From assembly GCA_947095535.1 (NCBI GenBank), contig OX352772.1, forward strand, positions 230,003,196-230,067,195: 64,000 nucleotides of DNA, read 5' to 3'. This document shows, one piece after another, positions 34,590 through 44,739 of this stretch. The notes under the pieces were generated by a model. That model did no database searches. It saw nothing but the letters and a program-made list of their open reading frames with translations, and was not told where the DNA came from. Both the position numbers and the translations under genes were made by a program. Within the stretch, counting starts at the first letter, position 1. Every line of letters begins with the position of its first letter. Source of the stretch: Poecilobothrus nobilitatus. Lineage: Eukaryota > Arthropoda > Insecta > Diptera > Dolichopodidae.

Positions 34590-35290
34590 ATGCAGTAATA
34601 TGCAGTAAGTGGTTAACCTTGAAATTAGTATTATTGCAGTTATTTATGTGTGCAATATATAAATGTAATGAAGCTTGGCAAAATTCTATTAAAAATCTTT
34701 TGATGTTAGTTAACGTGTTATTAAGCCGGCGTTGTTGTTAAGTGTAATATAAACTCATATAATAATTTTAAAGATTAACAAGTTAATGCAGAATAAACTT
34801 CATAGTTAATAAAACAAGTTATTATACATACGGAAAATATATATTATGTATATGATTGAATGGTATGGATTAAGGGTATTATGGATTTGAATTTAGGATT
34901 AGAGTGTGAGAATATGTGTTATGAAAATTAAAAATTAAATTATTATTTAAGGTAGGGGGTTTAAAGCTTTGGTACGATGTTATAAGCGTAGAAGCTTCAG
35001 CAAGTTTAAAGATTTGGAAAGTTGGGATTTCGGCCGGTTCGGAGAATTGGAATAAGATCATAAGGGGCCAAGTTTGGAGATTAAGGAACTCAAGGCGGAA
35101 GGTTTTGAACATTAAAAAATTTGATGGAATTAGTGCTTTGGTAGTATTAGGTTTAAAAGGAGCCTTTTGACAATAGCAAGGGCCGAAGTGGACCTCTAGA
35201 ACCGAATCGGACCCCGCCAAAATTATTGGGAGCATGTATCAATCATCTTAGATTTCGAATAGCCTCTATTATATTGGAAAGATATACCAT
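34590..35290 (+). repeat. Polinton left terminal inverted repeat
   Basis: Matches the reverse complement of 49690-50425. Shared landmarks in order are AAGTGGTTAACCTTGAAATT, TTATTAAGCCGGCGTTGTT, TGAATTTAGGATTAGAGTGT, GTAGGGGGTTTAAAGCTTTG, AGCGTAGAAGCTTCAGCAAG, and GGGAGCATGTATCAA. Parts of the outer portion are repeated again inside at 35310-35530 (TTAGCCGGCGTTTTT, TTAACCTTGAAATTAGTACT). An open frame on the minus strand here is not a gene. Confidence 0.85.
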
Positions 35291-35769
35291 TATGAAATAA
35301 CATAATAAATATGATTCATTATAAACTAAGTTCATATGGTTATTTAGCCGGCGTTTTTATCATGTGTAATATTAACTCATATAATATTTTTGAAGGTTAA
35401 CAAGTTAATACTGAATATATTGCATTATTAGAATAAAAACAAGTTCTTATACGGAATGTTAAATAAATATGTATGTGAATTCATTTAAAGTAATATTCAT
35501 TTTATTGAACATTAATGTGTATTAGGTGCTTAACCTTGAAATTAGTACTATTGCAAGTTAGGTATGTTTATAATATAAGTGGGATGAGGTTGATGAACAA
35601 AGAGCCGTTTGTTATTAAATAGTATGTTGTTTTAATAAAATGTGCTTATAATAACTTATTTTCTTAATAAATACATAATTATATGATCATATATTAAATA
35701 GTAAGTAACGACTCAAAGATTAAATATCTTATATTTTCTAATAAAAATTATTGATCATAAAAAGTAACT
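35291..35769. repeat. Polinton subterminal region with partial repeat of the TIR
   Basis: 35340-35550 carries a second, diverged version of the outer TIR sequence (AGCCGGCGTT, ATATTTTTGAAGGTTAACAA, ATACGGAATGTTAA, CCTTGAAATTAGTACTATTG). No ORF is supported before the ATG at 35770. Confidence 0.6.
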
Positions 35770-36054
35770 ATGGAAAGATATGCTGAGAATCTTGTAAGAC
35801 TACATCAAGAAATCTTATTCAAAATAATAAGTCACTGTAACTAAGTGGAGGAAAACATTAAAAATTGTGAAGCAGATATTAAAAATTTGAAAAAACTCTT
35901 ATCATCGGCCCAGAAAACAGGGACAAAATTTCATTTATCTTCAGCATTGAGCAAACTGAAATCGTTTGCTCGAATTATGAATGGATTCAAGTCTTTTAGA
36001 AGTGGTGTTGAATCTGAAGCATCATCTTCATCATCATATCAACGTTTGGTGTGA
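35770..36054 (+). pseudogene. N-terminal part of the Polinton PolB-type ORF (coiled coil)
   Basis: An ATG at 35770 opens a frame that hits TAA at 35842-35844 and then stays open to 36054. The peptide is charged and helical (ENIKNCEADIKNLKKLLSSA) and ends in a Ser-rich stretch. It sits directly before sequence that matches the N-terminal region of Polinton PolB ORFs. I infer it is the ORF's start; it has no motif of its own. The in-frame TAA means it is broken. Confidence 0.45.
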
Positions 36055-36119
36055 GAAGATCTACTACATTCAGATTAAAAAAAAAGAATTCGATCAGGAG
36101 TAATTAATAACTTATACCA

Positions 36120-36335
36120 CTCTGAACCGAAAATGTTCTTTCAAGAATGTAAAAGGGTAATAGAAGATAAATTGAGAATTTTACTGAAAGAACATAGCAG
36201 CATTAAAATAAATGCAGTTTTTTGTGGTGAATTCAATATGTATGAAGGTGAGGAAGAAAAAATGAATTGAAACATTAAGTACAAAAAATGTTGTAGTATA
36301 TAAAGGAGATGAAATAGAACCAATAATTATAGAAG
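36120..36335 (+). pseudogene. PolB-type ORF, N-terminal domain, before the SINE-like insertion
   Basis: FFQECKRVIEDKLRILLKEH...INAVFCGEF, then after a frameshift STKNVVVYKGDEIEPIII. This resembles the conserved region that precedes the exonuclease domain in Polinton polymerases. The frame is cut at about 36335 by the insertion with the tRNA-like head. It resumes at 37457 with CFAWAVV after a gap in homology, so some sequence was also lost. Confidence 0.6.
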
Positions 36336-36347
36336 TTCGTCTTCATC

Positions 36348-36420
36348 TGACTTATGGCGCAGTGGTTAGGTCGCCAACCTTTCAATCGAAGGATCTTGGG
36401 TTCAAACCCCGGTCAGGTCA
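36348..36420 (+). ncRNA. tRNA-like SINE head
   Basis: Exactly 73 nt, and it folds as a cloverleaf. The acceptor TGACTTA pairs with TCAGGTCA in 6 of 7 positions. The D-arm is GGCG/CGCC, a 4-bp anticodon stem CCTT/AAGG closes a 7-nt loop TCAATCG, and the T-arm is TTGGG-TTCAAAC-CCCGG. The A box (TGGCGCAGTGG) and B box (GGTTCAAACCC) are good polymerase III promoter matches. It lacks a clean anticodon stem and sits at the head of a retroposed repeat, so I call it tRNA-derived, not a working tRNA gene. Confidence 0.7.
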
Positions 36421-36439
36421 TAAATAAAAATAAAAATAT

Positions 36440-36727
36440 GTAGCACTTTTATATCGTAATAATGAATATCGTATAATTAATAGTAGTAATAATAACATTA
36501 ATAATATTAATAATAATAAGAGTAATAGTAATAATAAAAATAATTATAATAATAGTAATAGTAATATTAGCTGCTACAGTGGAGCTATCTTTGATTATAT
36601 CATGCAAGTAAGGTGTTATAATACTGCTGCACGTTGTAATCCACGGATGGCGCTGACTCTCTAGTAAAATAATAACAATAATAACAATAATAATAATAAT
36701 AATAGTAATAGTAATAATAACAATAAT

Positions 36728-36773
<46 letters not shown>

Positions 36774-37135
36774 GTAATAATAACAATAGCTGCTAAAGTG
36801 GAACCATCTTTGGTTATATCATGCAAGTAAGGTGTTATATACTACTGCACGTTGTAATCCACTGATGGCGCTGACTCTGTAGTAAAATAATAACAATAAT
36901 AACAATAAAAATAATAATAGTAATAATAATAATAGTAATAATAATAATAATAAAAGTAATAGTAATAATAACAATAATAATAATAATAATAATAGTAATA
37001 ATAATAGCTACTACAGTGGAGCTATCTTTGGTTATATCATTCAAGTAAGGTGTTATATACCGCTGCACGTTGTAATCCACTGATGGCGTTGACTCTGTAG
37101 TAAAATAATAATAATATTAATAAGAATACTAATAC
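36440..37135. repeat. Three 218-bp tandem units with (AAT)n spacers
   Basis: TACAGTGGAGCTATCTTTG or a close variant occurs at about 36577, 36794 and 37013, and a truncated CTACAGTG at 37150. Each is followed by TATATCAT.CAAGTAAGGTGT, CACGTTGTAATCCAC.GATGG, CTCT.TAGTAAAATAATA and a run of AAT/AAC/AGT triplets. The minus-strand poly-Ile frames are artefacts of the triplets. Confidence 0.88.
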
Positions 37136-37456
37136 CAATAATATTAGCCGCTACAGTGACAGTGGGGGTTGAGTGACTGTTGTGACGGCTTTAGTCACTG
37201 TTAGCAAATTTGTAATAATAATAATAGGCGGATTCATTGTTTCCTTACAGTTCCACTCCGAATTCAATGTTTCCGTATCCATTTCCTATCCTTTCCTATC
37301 GCTACTCCCTAGCCAATATGCTGCGTTCGCAGGTAAGGGTTTCATCCCATTATATTGGCTAAAGGGGGAGGTGGGTTTAGTCAGTAAGAATCTGACACTA
37401 CCAAGGGGGAAATTCTTGGTGTTTTTGAAAGATTCCCACCTCCCTTAGGAAAAAAA

Positions 37457-38350
37457 AAAATGCTTTGCATGGGCTGTTGTGTTAGCATTGTTACCAACAA
37501 TCATCTCGAACAGACTTCAAGGTATCCAAATTATAAAGACGTTCTGAACCTCGATGGAATTTGCTTTCTTATGGAGTCAAAAAACATTAGATTATTTGAA
37601 AAAAACAATAATATTTTAACATGAAATTTTATTTAAATTTAATGGACATGAAATTTATTTTTGTGATAGATGTCTTAATTATTTTTATGATACAGAAAAA
37701 CTGGAAATTCATAAAGAAAATTGCTTGAAGCAAAATGAATTTAAGATAAGTTTAGCTAATATAGAAAATAAGACTTTAAGTTTTAAGAATTATAGAAATA
37801 ATATAATGACTCCGTTTGTAATATACGCATACATAGAATGCATTTTAAAAGAAATAGATAGGCGAAAAAAGCATATTTCCTGCTCAATCGGATATTATTT
37901 AACAAGTTCGTTTAAGTCGAGTTACACAAAATGTGCTTTTATCGGGGTGAGGATTGTATTGAATGTTTTATGAACCAACTGCAACATCAAGCAATTATAC
38001 TTAACTTGATACTACTATAGTTCCAATAGAAAATCTTTTCAGTGAAGATGAGATAAATCTTATCTTAGCCGATAAATGTCACATATGTGAAAACATTTTT
38101 GCATTAGATGAAATTAAGGTTAAAGATAATTGCCATTTTACTGAAAAATATCGTGGACCTGCTCATATAGGTTGTAATTTAAATTATAAAGACGATGTAA
38201 CTATACCCATTATATTTCATGACCTTAGTTCCTATGATGCTCATTTTTTGATTACAGAAATATACAAAATTTGTGAGGGTAACATAAATGTACTTCCAAA
38301 TAAATAAGGAGAAGTATATATCCTTTACAAAATCCATTAAAGATAATTAA
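37457..38350 (+). pseudogene. PolB-type ORF, zinc-binding and exonuclease region
   Basis: Several frames in order read CFAWAVV, YPNYKDVLNLDGI, FCDRCLNYFYDTEKLEIHKENC (a C2H2-like knuckle), TPFVIYAYIECIL (the ExoI position, where the Asp of D-x-E appears as Tyr), HICENIFALDEIKVKDNCHF and YRGPAHIGCNLNYK (Cys/His-rich). HDLSSYDAHFLI (ExoII, N/D-x3-YD) follows. Frameshifts occur near 37930 and 38300. The exonuclease would proofread during protein-primed replication. It is lost here. Confidence 0.8.
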
Positions 38351-38383
38351 ATTAAATTTAGGTTTATAAATTCTTTTAGATTT

Positions 38384-39513
38384 TTGGCTAGTAGTTTAGA
38401 TCATTTGTCATCTCTTTTAAACGATTTTTCAATTCTCGAGTCCGAATTTTTTTATCTAACGTCACATCGAATTGACTTATTAAAAAGAAAAGCAGCATAT
38501 CCCTATGACTATTTTAATAGCTTTGAGAGGTTTTCTGAAACAGAATTACCTGAAAAATATAATTTTTATAATAAATTAAATAAAGAGAATATTAGAGATG
38601 AAGACTATCTTCATGCACAAAAAGTATGGTGTGATTTAAACCATAATAACTTAGGAGAGTATTCAGATTTGTACTTAAAGACGGTCGTTTTACTACTAGC
38701 TGATGAATTTCAAAAATTTCGTACAAATTTCTTAGAAACACATAAGTTAGACCCTGCTCATTACTACACTCCTCCTGGCTATACTTGGAACGCTATGTTA
38801 TTATACACTGGAATAAATTTAGAATTGTTTACAGATATAAATATGGTTATGTTTATTGAAAGGGGAATACGTGGAGGTTTAAGTCAATATTCGAAATGAT
38901 ACTCTGAAGCAAATAATGAATATTTGGCTGGATATAATCCATATTAACCAAAAAAATATTTAATGTACAAAGGTATTAATTATCAGTAAGGTTATGCAAC
39001 GACACAATTTTTACCAACAGGGAATTTAAATGGATTCAACCATGTGATATTTCAATAGATAATATTCAGACAATAGAAAACCACTCACCAAAAGGTTACA
39101 TTTTTGAATCCGATTTAATTTATTCAAGAGAGTTGCAGGACTTGGACGCCGATACACCGTTTTGCGCTGAAACTATATGTCCCCCCGGTTTAAAACAAAA
39201 CAAACTATTTGCAACTCTTAACGATAAAGAAAAATATGTTATTCATTATAGAAATTTAAAACAAGCTTTAAAACATGGCTTAAAGCTAAAAAAAATTCCC
39301 AGGGTTCTTGAATTTGATCAATCTGCATGGTTTAAAGGTTATATTGACGTAAACACAAGCTACCAAAAAAACTGATATTGAACGTTTTAAATTTAAGAAT
39401 AATGCCATTTTTGGAAAATGTATAAAAAACGTAAGAATATATTGTAATGTAAAACTAGTTTCAAATTGGGAAGGAAGGTACGGCGCCAATTCATTAATTT
39501 CTTTGCCTTGTTT
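38384..39513 (+). pseudogene. PolB-type ORF, polymerase palm and fingers
   Basis: The frame 38384-38899 reads YPYDYFNSFERF, HAQKVWCDLN, NLGEYSDLYLKT, YTPPGYTWNAML and ERGIRGGLSQYSK. After stops, 39133-39375 gives LCPPG-type, TLNDKEKYVIHYRNLKQAL and FDQSAWFKGYIDVNT. A shifted frame gives GKCIKNVRIYCNVKLV and WEGRYGANS to about 39513. This is the DNA_pol_B_2 pattern of Maverick/Polinton elements. Motif A (an acidic D..NLY block at about 38960) is degenerate. The ORF is then interrupted by the 860-bp insertion. Confidence 0.85.
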
Positions 39514-40373
39514 TAGCACATTTCCAAAAAAATTTTGAAAAAATGTGCTTATTAGTTTCACTCTGTCTATCCGTCCGTCCGTCCGTCCGTCTGTTTACAA
39601 AACTTCTACACCGTTAAAGATAGAGAAAAAAAATTTTAACCATAGGTAGGTCTCATAAAAAAAATAATTTTGTGGAACAACTTTTTCATGTAGCTCCCCC
39701 CATTACGGAGCTACAGCCCCTCAAACTTTGAAAAAGCCCTATTTTTAAATGCATATATCTTATGTTCTGCTTAAGATTTTTTCAATCTGAAAACGTCATT
39801 CGACAGGTATTTCTTTTATCTCTGTGAATTATTATCAAAATTATACAATTTTTTTAAATTTAGCATTTAAATTTACCGTTATGTGAAAACCAAATTTTGC
39901 ATGATTTTCTACTTTCATAACTCCGGCACGCTTCAGATAGAAGCTTGAAATTTTGAGGCAAGAAAGAACTTTTAGAATTAGTATAAGTTTGCTCAGAAAA
40001 TTTTTTTGGACCACCCCCTGTTTATGAGCTATTAGGGCTTAAAAATTGAAAATTTGCTATTTTTAAACACCTGTAACTTAGGAACCTGTACATATTTTAC
40101 TTCTGCAAGATATAAAAATTAAAGCTACAATAATATATTTTTACGTGTGTTAAAGGTTTATTTTAATTGTAAAGGGTTCCAAAGTTGCAGCTCTTCAAAA
40201 TTGCAAAAAACCCCTATTTTCAGATACTTCCCCTCAAAATTTCAAAAATGTCCTATTTTCACATTTTTTCTTATTACATGAAATTTTCAAATTTTTGTGT
40301 AAGTCACACTTCTAAACAGTTTGTATTAAGTTTTGGAAATGTGCGCTTTTAAAAACCGTTGGTTTATATTCTA
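39514..40373. mobile_element. 860-bp non-autonomous insertion in PolB (repeat family B)
   Basis: Flanked by CCTTGTTT at 39506-39513 and 40374-40381. Near the ends GCACATTTCCAAAA (39516-39529) is inverted as TTTTGGAAATGTGC (40331-40344), leaving 29 extra bases at the right. It contains (CCGT)n at 39571-39592 and the block CCCCATTACGGAGCTACAG shared with 24190-24505. It has no ORF. An 8-bp duplication would fit hAT-like elements, but the offset right end is unusual. Confidence 0.6.
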
Positions 40374-40379
40374 CCTTGT

Positions 40380-40463
40380 TTAAAAATAGTACAGCTTTTA
40401 ATGAGAATTTAGTAGCTATTGAATTATTTAAATCTGAAGTATACTTTTGTAAGCCTTTTTATG
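40380..40463 (+). pseudogene. PolB-type ORF, short segment between two insertions
   Basis: FKNSTAFNENLVAIELFKSEVYFC, then KPFY. This continues the polymerase after the 860-bp insertion and is cut after 40463 by the LINE. The same reading resumes at 43298 with VGFCVLEISKTLIYEYHYFY. It belongs to PolB, although it is in frame with the downstream LINE ORF. Confidence 0.8.
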
Positions 40464-41167
40464 AAAAGCCTGAAAATCCCCAGCCCTATAGAAATCTTAG
40501 AGCTACTAACTGGAGAAAGTTCAGAAAGATAGCAACAAAAAAACTTTTGGTAGTAGCTAACTCAGATATTGTGAATAAGAATGAGTTAGAAAAGAGGACT
40601 TATATGTTTACAAAGGCCATGGAGGTCTCATTTAAGGTGTCATGTCCTGTCAAACGTAGCAAAAAAACATTCCCGGTTTGGTGCAACGAGGATTTAACTA
40701 ACCTAAGGAAGGAGACTAGAGATGCCTATAATATCTGCTATAAACAGAATAATTGGCAACTCTACAAGGACCAACTTAGGAAATATAAGAGAGAAATCCG
40801 ATTGGCCAAGACACGGTCATGGAAAGATTATTGTGAATCCGTAGAGAAGACTAGGGACTCAGCTAGACTTAGTAGAGTCTTATCCAAAGAACATTCCAAT
40901 CCATCCTTCCTTAGAACGGTGGAAGGAACATGGACTGACTCAACCGCTGAAACCCTAGATCTTTTAGTGCATACTCATTTTCCAGGGTGCACAAAGGACA
41001 CTCATGTGATCAACCAAGCGGTTGACACAAAGGTTCAAAGAGGCCTTGATGAATGGGTCAACTCAGTTATAACGGAGCGAAAGGTTGCCTGGGCAATTGG
41101 TAATTTTTCTCCATACAAAGCTGCAGGAACTTGTGGTTCCCTTAATCACGAAACTATTCAAAAGTAG
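40464..41167 (+). pseudogene. LINE pre-RT linker
   Basis: The frame holds NPQPYRNLRATNWRKFR, FPVWCNEDLTNLRKETRDAY, SWKDYCESVEKTRDSARLSR, LDLLVHTHFPGC and the RT entry AIGNFSPYKAAG. This is the usual linker between endonuclease and RT in this group. The first part of the recorded ORF (40376-40463) is PolB, so the start Met is not the LINE's. A small deletion and a frameshift at about 41140-41170 separate it from the RT. Confidence 0.8.
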
Positions 41168-42032
41168 CCTCTTGCTAGGCCATATTCCTCTGCTATGGAG
41201 GCGGGTGAAGGTGGTCTTTATACCAAAGGTTGGAAAAAGAGGTCATGAAACCGCTAAGGACCTTAGACCGATAAGTCTATCATCCTTCTTACTGAAAACT
41301 CTCGAAAGAACACTAGAGTTAGAACTTCGAAGAGTACTAGAGAGTACTCCACTATGTAAGTATCAACATGCTTACTGTAAAGGCAAGTCAACCGAGACGG
41401 CACTAAGTGAATTAGTACGGAGCGTTGAGCAATCGATACAATACAAAGAATATACGTTGGCCACCTTTCTAGACATAGAAGGTGCCTTCAACAATATTCA
41501 TGTATCGGCTATACAGGATTCACTGGAAGATCTAGGGGTAGAAAATGCCCTTAGACAGTGGATCATTAATATGTTGCAATCAAGAGAGATTCAGTCGGAA
41601 CTCGGTAACCATAAGATTACTAGAAGAATAAGAAGGGGTACACCCCAGGGTGGGGTGCTATCACCACTACTGTGGCTTTTAGTAATGAACAGAATTCTTA
41701 AAGACCTTCGGGATGAGGGAATCAAAGCCATCGCATACGCAGATGATCTAGCAGTATTAGTGTCTGGGAAGTATCTTGATATAATCAGTGGAATTATGGA
41801 AAGAGCTTTAGCCAGGGTTGGTGAATGGGCTAATGGTTGTGGCCTACGTATCAATCCGAGTAAAACAGAACTAATGCTATTTACAACCAGAACCAAGATT
41901 CTGGAATTCACTAAGCCAAAATTGGATGGTGTGTATCTGAATCTAAGCTCGAATGTTAAATACCTAGGAGTGGTACTTGACCCAAAATTGAAATGGAAAG
42001 CTAATACCGAAGAAAGAGCCAAAAAGGCCTAA
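41160..42032 (+). pseudogene. LINE reverse transcriptase
   Basis: The motifs are clear: LLGHIPLLWRRVKVVFIPK, DLRPISLSSFLLKTLER, QHAYCKGKSTETAL, TFLDIEGAFNNI, RGTPQGGVLSPLLW, IAYADDLAVLV with intact YADD, and NPSKTELMLF, YLGVVLDPKLKW. The frame is open for about 290 codons, the best-preserved enzyme in the window. A stop at 42030-42032 follows KKA. It copies element RNA at the target nick; without an endonuclease and with later breaks it is inactive. Confidence 0.9.
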
Positions 42033-43164
42033 GTAGCCCTGTATTCTTGTAGGAAAATGTTAGGTAAAAAATGGGGATTAAAGCCAAGAATGGCTTTATG
42101 GATGTACACAGCTATAGTACGCCCCATCCTTACCTACGGGTCACTAGTGTGGTGGCCAGCACTGGAGAAGAAGTATATTCGAACCAAACTTGGTAGGAGG
42201 GGTGCATGTGTAAGTATTACGGGTGCGTTAAGGTTAACGCCAAGTAATGCACTGGATGCACTTCTATACCTTCTCCCGGTTGACCTTCATATTAAATATC
42301 TAGCCTGTTGTAGTGCAATCAGACTTCGAGAGAATGGATACTGGCGTGCAAAACCCTATGGACACGGCAGTATTCTAAGCTCGATATATCATGATCTGCC
42401 AGATTCCACAGACTACGTAATGCCAAGTTTGGAAATTACTAAGAACTTTAAAGTCAAGATTCCATCAAGAGGGGAATGGAAACAGAAAAACCCCTTCTCT
42501 GGGAGTAAGCATTGCAATTGTTACGGACAGCCAAGCAGCAATTGCGGCTCTCAACTCCGCAATAATAACATCTAAGCTCGTCAGAAAATGCTTTGACGAG
42601 CTTAAGTAAGTAAGTAATCAATTCAATGTTACATTACTGTGGGTTCCGGGACATAGGAACATCGCAGGAAATGAACATGCTGATGAGTTAGCAAGGAGGG
42701 GTTCCAGCCTAAATACTTCACTGGCGGAACAGGTAGAGCCCCCGCTAAACAGCGTTAAGAGAGATATCTTCCTCCACTTTTTGTTCTTAGCAAATAGAAG
42801 GTGGAACGAACTAGCCACATGTTGTACGGCCAGGAAAGTCTGGCCATCGTATAATAAAAAAAGAACCGAAAATCGATTGAAGCTATCCCGACGGAACATA
42901 GCCAGAACAATAGGTGTGTTCACGGGCCACTGGCCAATTGGTGAACATGCGGCCAGAATAGGTATCCCATTCAATTCATCCTGTCGCAGCTGTGGTGAAC
43001 AGAATGAGAAAGAATCCATTACACACTTCACCTGTAAGTGCCCAGCGCTGGCGAGGGCCAGAATAGCAATTCTGGGTAGCCATCAATTCAACGATCTTAG
43101 TGATCTAGCGGTTAAGCAACCTGCAGAAATGGTAAGGTTTCTTAACGCAACGAAATGGACATAA
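42033..43164 (+). pseudogene. LINE RT thumb, RNase H remnant and C-terminal domain
   Basis: The thumb reads WGLKPRMALWMYTAIVRPIL and YGSLVWWPAL (42057-42480). The RNase H N-terminal block (the first catalytic Asp, normally TDGS) is missing: the sequence jumps at about 42490-42510 to SIAIVTDSQAAIAALNSA, then LLWVPGHRNIAGNEHADELA. An in-frame TAA lies at 42607-42609 within a (TAAG)3 run. The tail GHWPIGEHAARIGI...CRSCGE...ITHFTCKCPAL (42900-43060) is the C2HC-like domain of this clade, open to the stop at 43164. Confidence 0.85.
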
Positions 43165-43297
43165 AATTAAACTGATATAACTATATTATAAGACTTGTGG
43201 TCACGGAAGTGGTAGCAAAACGGTGCTAACGCGCTAATTGGGGTCACTGCCAGGAGCGGCGGTGGCCAGCCACTCACACCAACCAAGCCTTTTTATG

Positions 43298-43800
43298 TTG
43301 GTTTCTGTGTTCTGGAAATTTCAAAAACGCTAATATATGAATATCATTACTTTTACATGAAACCAAAATTTGACAACAATAAAAGAAGATTGTAAAACCC
43401 GTTCCGGTACTTGTTATTATCCTTTGAATAATATTTGAGTTAATAAAAAAGTTGTAGGGCTAATGAAAGATGAGTTGAATGGACTAATAATGTCTCATTT
43501 TGTTGCATTAAGATCTAAAATGTATGCAATCAAAGTTGAACATAAAGAAAAACTGAAAAAAATTAAAGGTGTTAGAAAAACGGTTGTAAAAAGAGAAATT
43601 TGTTTTGATGATTTTGTAAATGTTTGAATAATTCTGACGATAAGATGGTTAAACAAAATTTAATAAAATCTCAAAAACATACTGTTGTTAGTATTACGCA
43701 ATCGAAACTAGCTTTAAACGCATTTGATGATAAAAGATTTATTTTAACAGATGGTTATAATACATTACCATGGGGTCATTATACAATTGAAAATAACTAA
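43298..43800 (+). pseudogene. PolB-type ORF, C-terminal part
   Basis: VGFCVLEISKTLIYEYHYFY...MKPKFDN, then stops. An ATG at 43463 opens KDELNGLIMSHFVALRSKMY and RKTVVKREICFDDF to a TGA at 43625. A shifted frame then gives QKHTVVSITQSKLALNAFDD and LPWGHYTIENN to TAA at 43798-43800. This is the usual C-terminus of Polinton polymerases. The DTDS catalytic block expected between the first two pieces is absent. AATAAA follows at 43818. Confidence 0.85.
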
Positions 43801-44447
43801 GTTTTTTTGTAAAATATAATAAAGAATTTAAAAGTCAATTTTTTGTCTTTCTATTTATTTTTTGAAAAATCACACATCAAAATATTTATATATATATAAG
43901 GTGCCTATAGCATTGTATTATGTAAATCTTAAAAGTTTGAGTCACGAGTGGGTGTGTCACGTATTGAAGTCAGTATTGAAGTTGAGTCAGTGTGTCACGT
44001 ATTGAAGTCAATGGTGAAAACGCAACTTGTAAGTTGGTGAAAAGATTTCTTGTTTTAACAAAGGAATTTATGAATAAATTTAGTTTAGTTCCTGGTAGCT
44101 ACACATAATAATTCAAGGTACATATGTGTCAGTAATTATTTAAGAAATTAGATATAAGCTAATAATTACCTAGTTTATGCAGTTTTTAATTAATCAGAAT
44201 ACAAATTCCTAGGAATAAAGAAACTAAGCATGCATATACTTCAAAAAAAGGAGACGTATTTGAAACTGCTTTCAAATAGTAGGTATATAGTGCTCTGAAA
44301 ATTCAAAATAGTTCTTTACTTTACTTTGAAAAACGAATAAATTTAAAATCAAATCCAATTCAAAATATAATCTAATACAAAACGAGGGAAAAAATCACTA
44401 CTTTGTGAGGTAAAGGACCCGTTCGATAATAAAACATAACGTTTTAC
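43801..44447. other. Polinton intergenic region, TATA-like box and short direct repeats
   Basis: TATATATATATAAGGTGC at about 43887-43903 resembles a core promoter. GTGTCACGTATTGAAGTCA occurs twice (43951 and 43994). No ORF is supported until the small one at 44448. Confidence 0.4.
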
Positions 44448-44615
44448 ATGCCGGACAGATTTAGCAAAAAAGCGTCAACAGATTCTGAATTAAACAAATT
44501 AAACAAAGTAGACTTCTATAATAAGTTCTTGGAAAGAGACGAACCGAGATGGAACATGGCTCTATTAAGAGTAAATACCAATGACGAGTATCGATTCCCA
44601 AAAAAAAACTGTTGA
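44448..44615 (+). CDS. Small hypothetical ORF, 55 codons
   Basis: ATG at 44448, TGA at 44613. The peptide MPDRFSKKASTDSELNKLNK, then a charged segment with FLERDEPRWNMALLRV, is hydrophilic with no membrane segment. It lies between PolB and the conserved ORF at 45063, inside the Polinton, and has no stops, unlike its neighbours. It is not recognised; its coding status rests on position and composition only. Confidence 0.3.
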   Translation: MPDRFSKKASTDSELNKLNKVDFYNKFLERDEPRWNMALLRVNTNDEYRFPKKNC

Positions 44616-44739
44616 AATAAAAAACAAAAACCTTACTATTTAAAAAAAAAAGAAAATGTAATTTTAAATTATAAAATTGTTTGTATTTTATATTTCTCGA
44701 AACAAATATTTTTCAGGCTAATCCATTTAAATCAGCCCT

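Larger units (their letters stand above)
36336..37456 (+). mobile_element. SINE-like insertion: tRNA head, 218-bp minisatellite core, A-tail
   Basis: It lies between two halves of the PolB pseudogene. The parts are a 73-nt tRNA-like head (36348-36420), three tandem units of about 218 bp (36440-37110), a unique tail with TCAGTAAGAATCTGACACTA and TTCCCACCTCCCTTAGG, and an A-run at 37450-37460. The tail resembles LINE-derived SINE ends. No target duplication is evident, perhaps because flanking sequence was deleted. Confidence 0.6.
40464..43284 (+). mobile_element. RNase H-bearing LINE (LOA/I-like), 5'-truncated, with 13-bp target duplication
   Basis: Inserted in PolB with AAGCCTTTTTATG duplicated at 40451-40463 and 43285-43297. 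It starts in the pre-RT linker with no endonuclease. RT, an RNase H remnant and a C-terminal zinc-like domain follow. The 3' end (ACTCACACCAACC) has no poly(A). An RNase H domain after RT places it among the LOA/I/R1-related clades. Confidence 0.88.

Noticed and set aside
34879..35235. A 118-codon minus-strand ORF
   Set aside because: It lies within the Polinton inverted repeat. The matching right TIR does not keep it open, and it has no coding signature.
36348..36420. A functional tRNA gene
   Set aside because: The fold is good but the anticodon stem is weak, and the sequence is the head of an A-tailed repeat inserted in a pseudogene. A tRNA-derived SINE is more likely.
36449..37080. Poly-isoleucine membrane-like ORFs on the minus strand
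   Set aside because: They are translated (AAT)n microsatellite runs.
41591..42022. A 143-codon minus-strand ORF
   Set aside because: It is antisense to the LINE RT palm, which has clear motifs on the plus strand.
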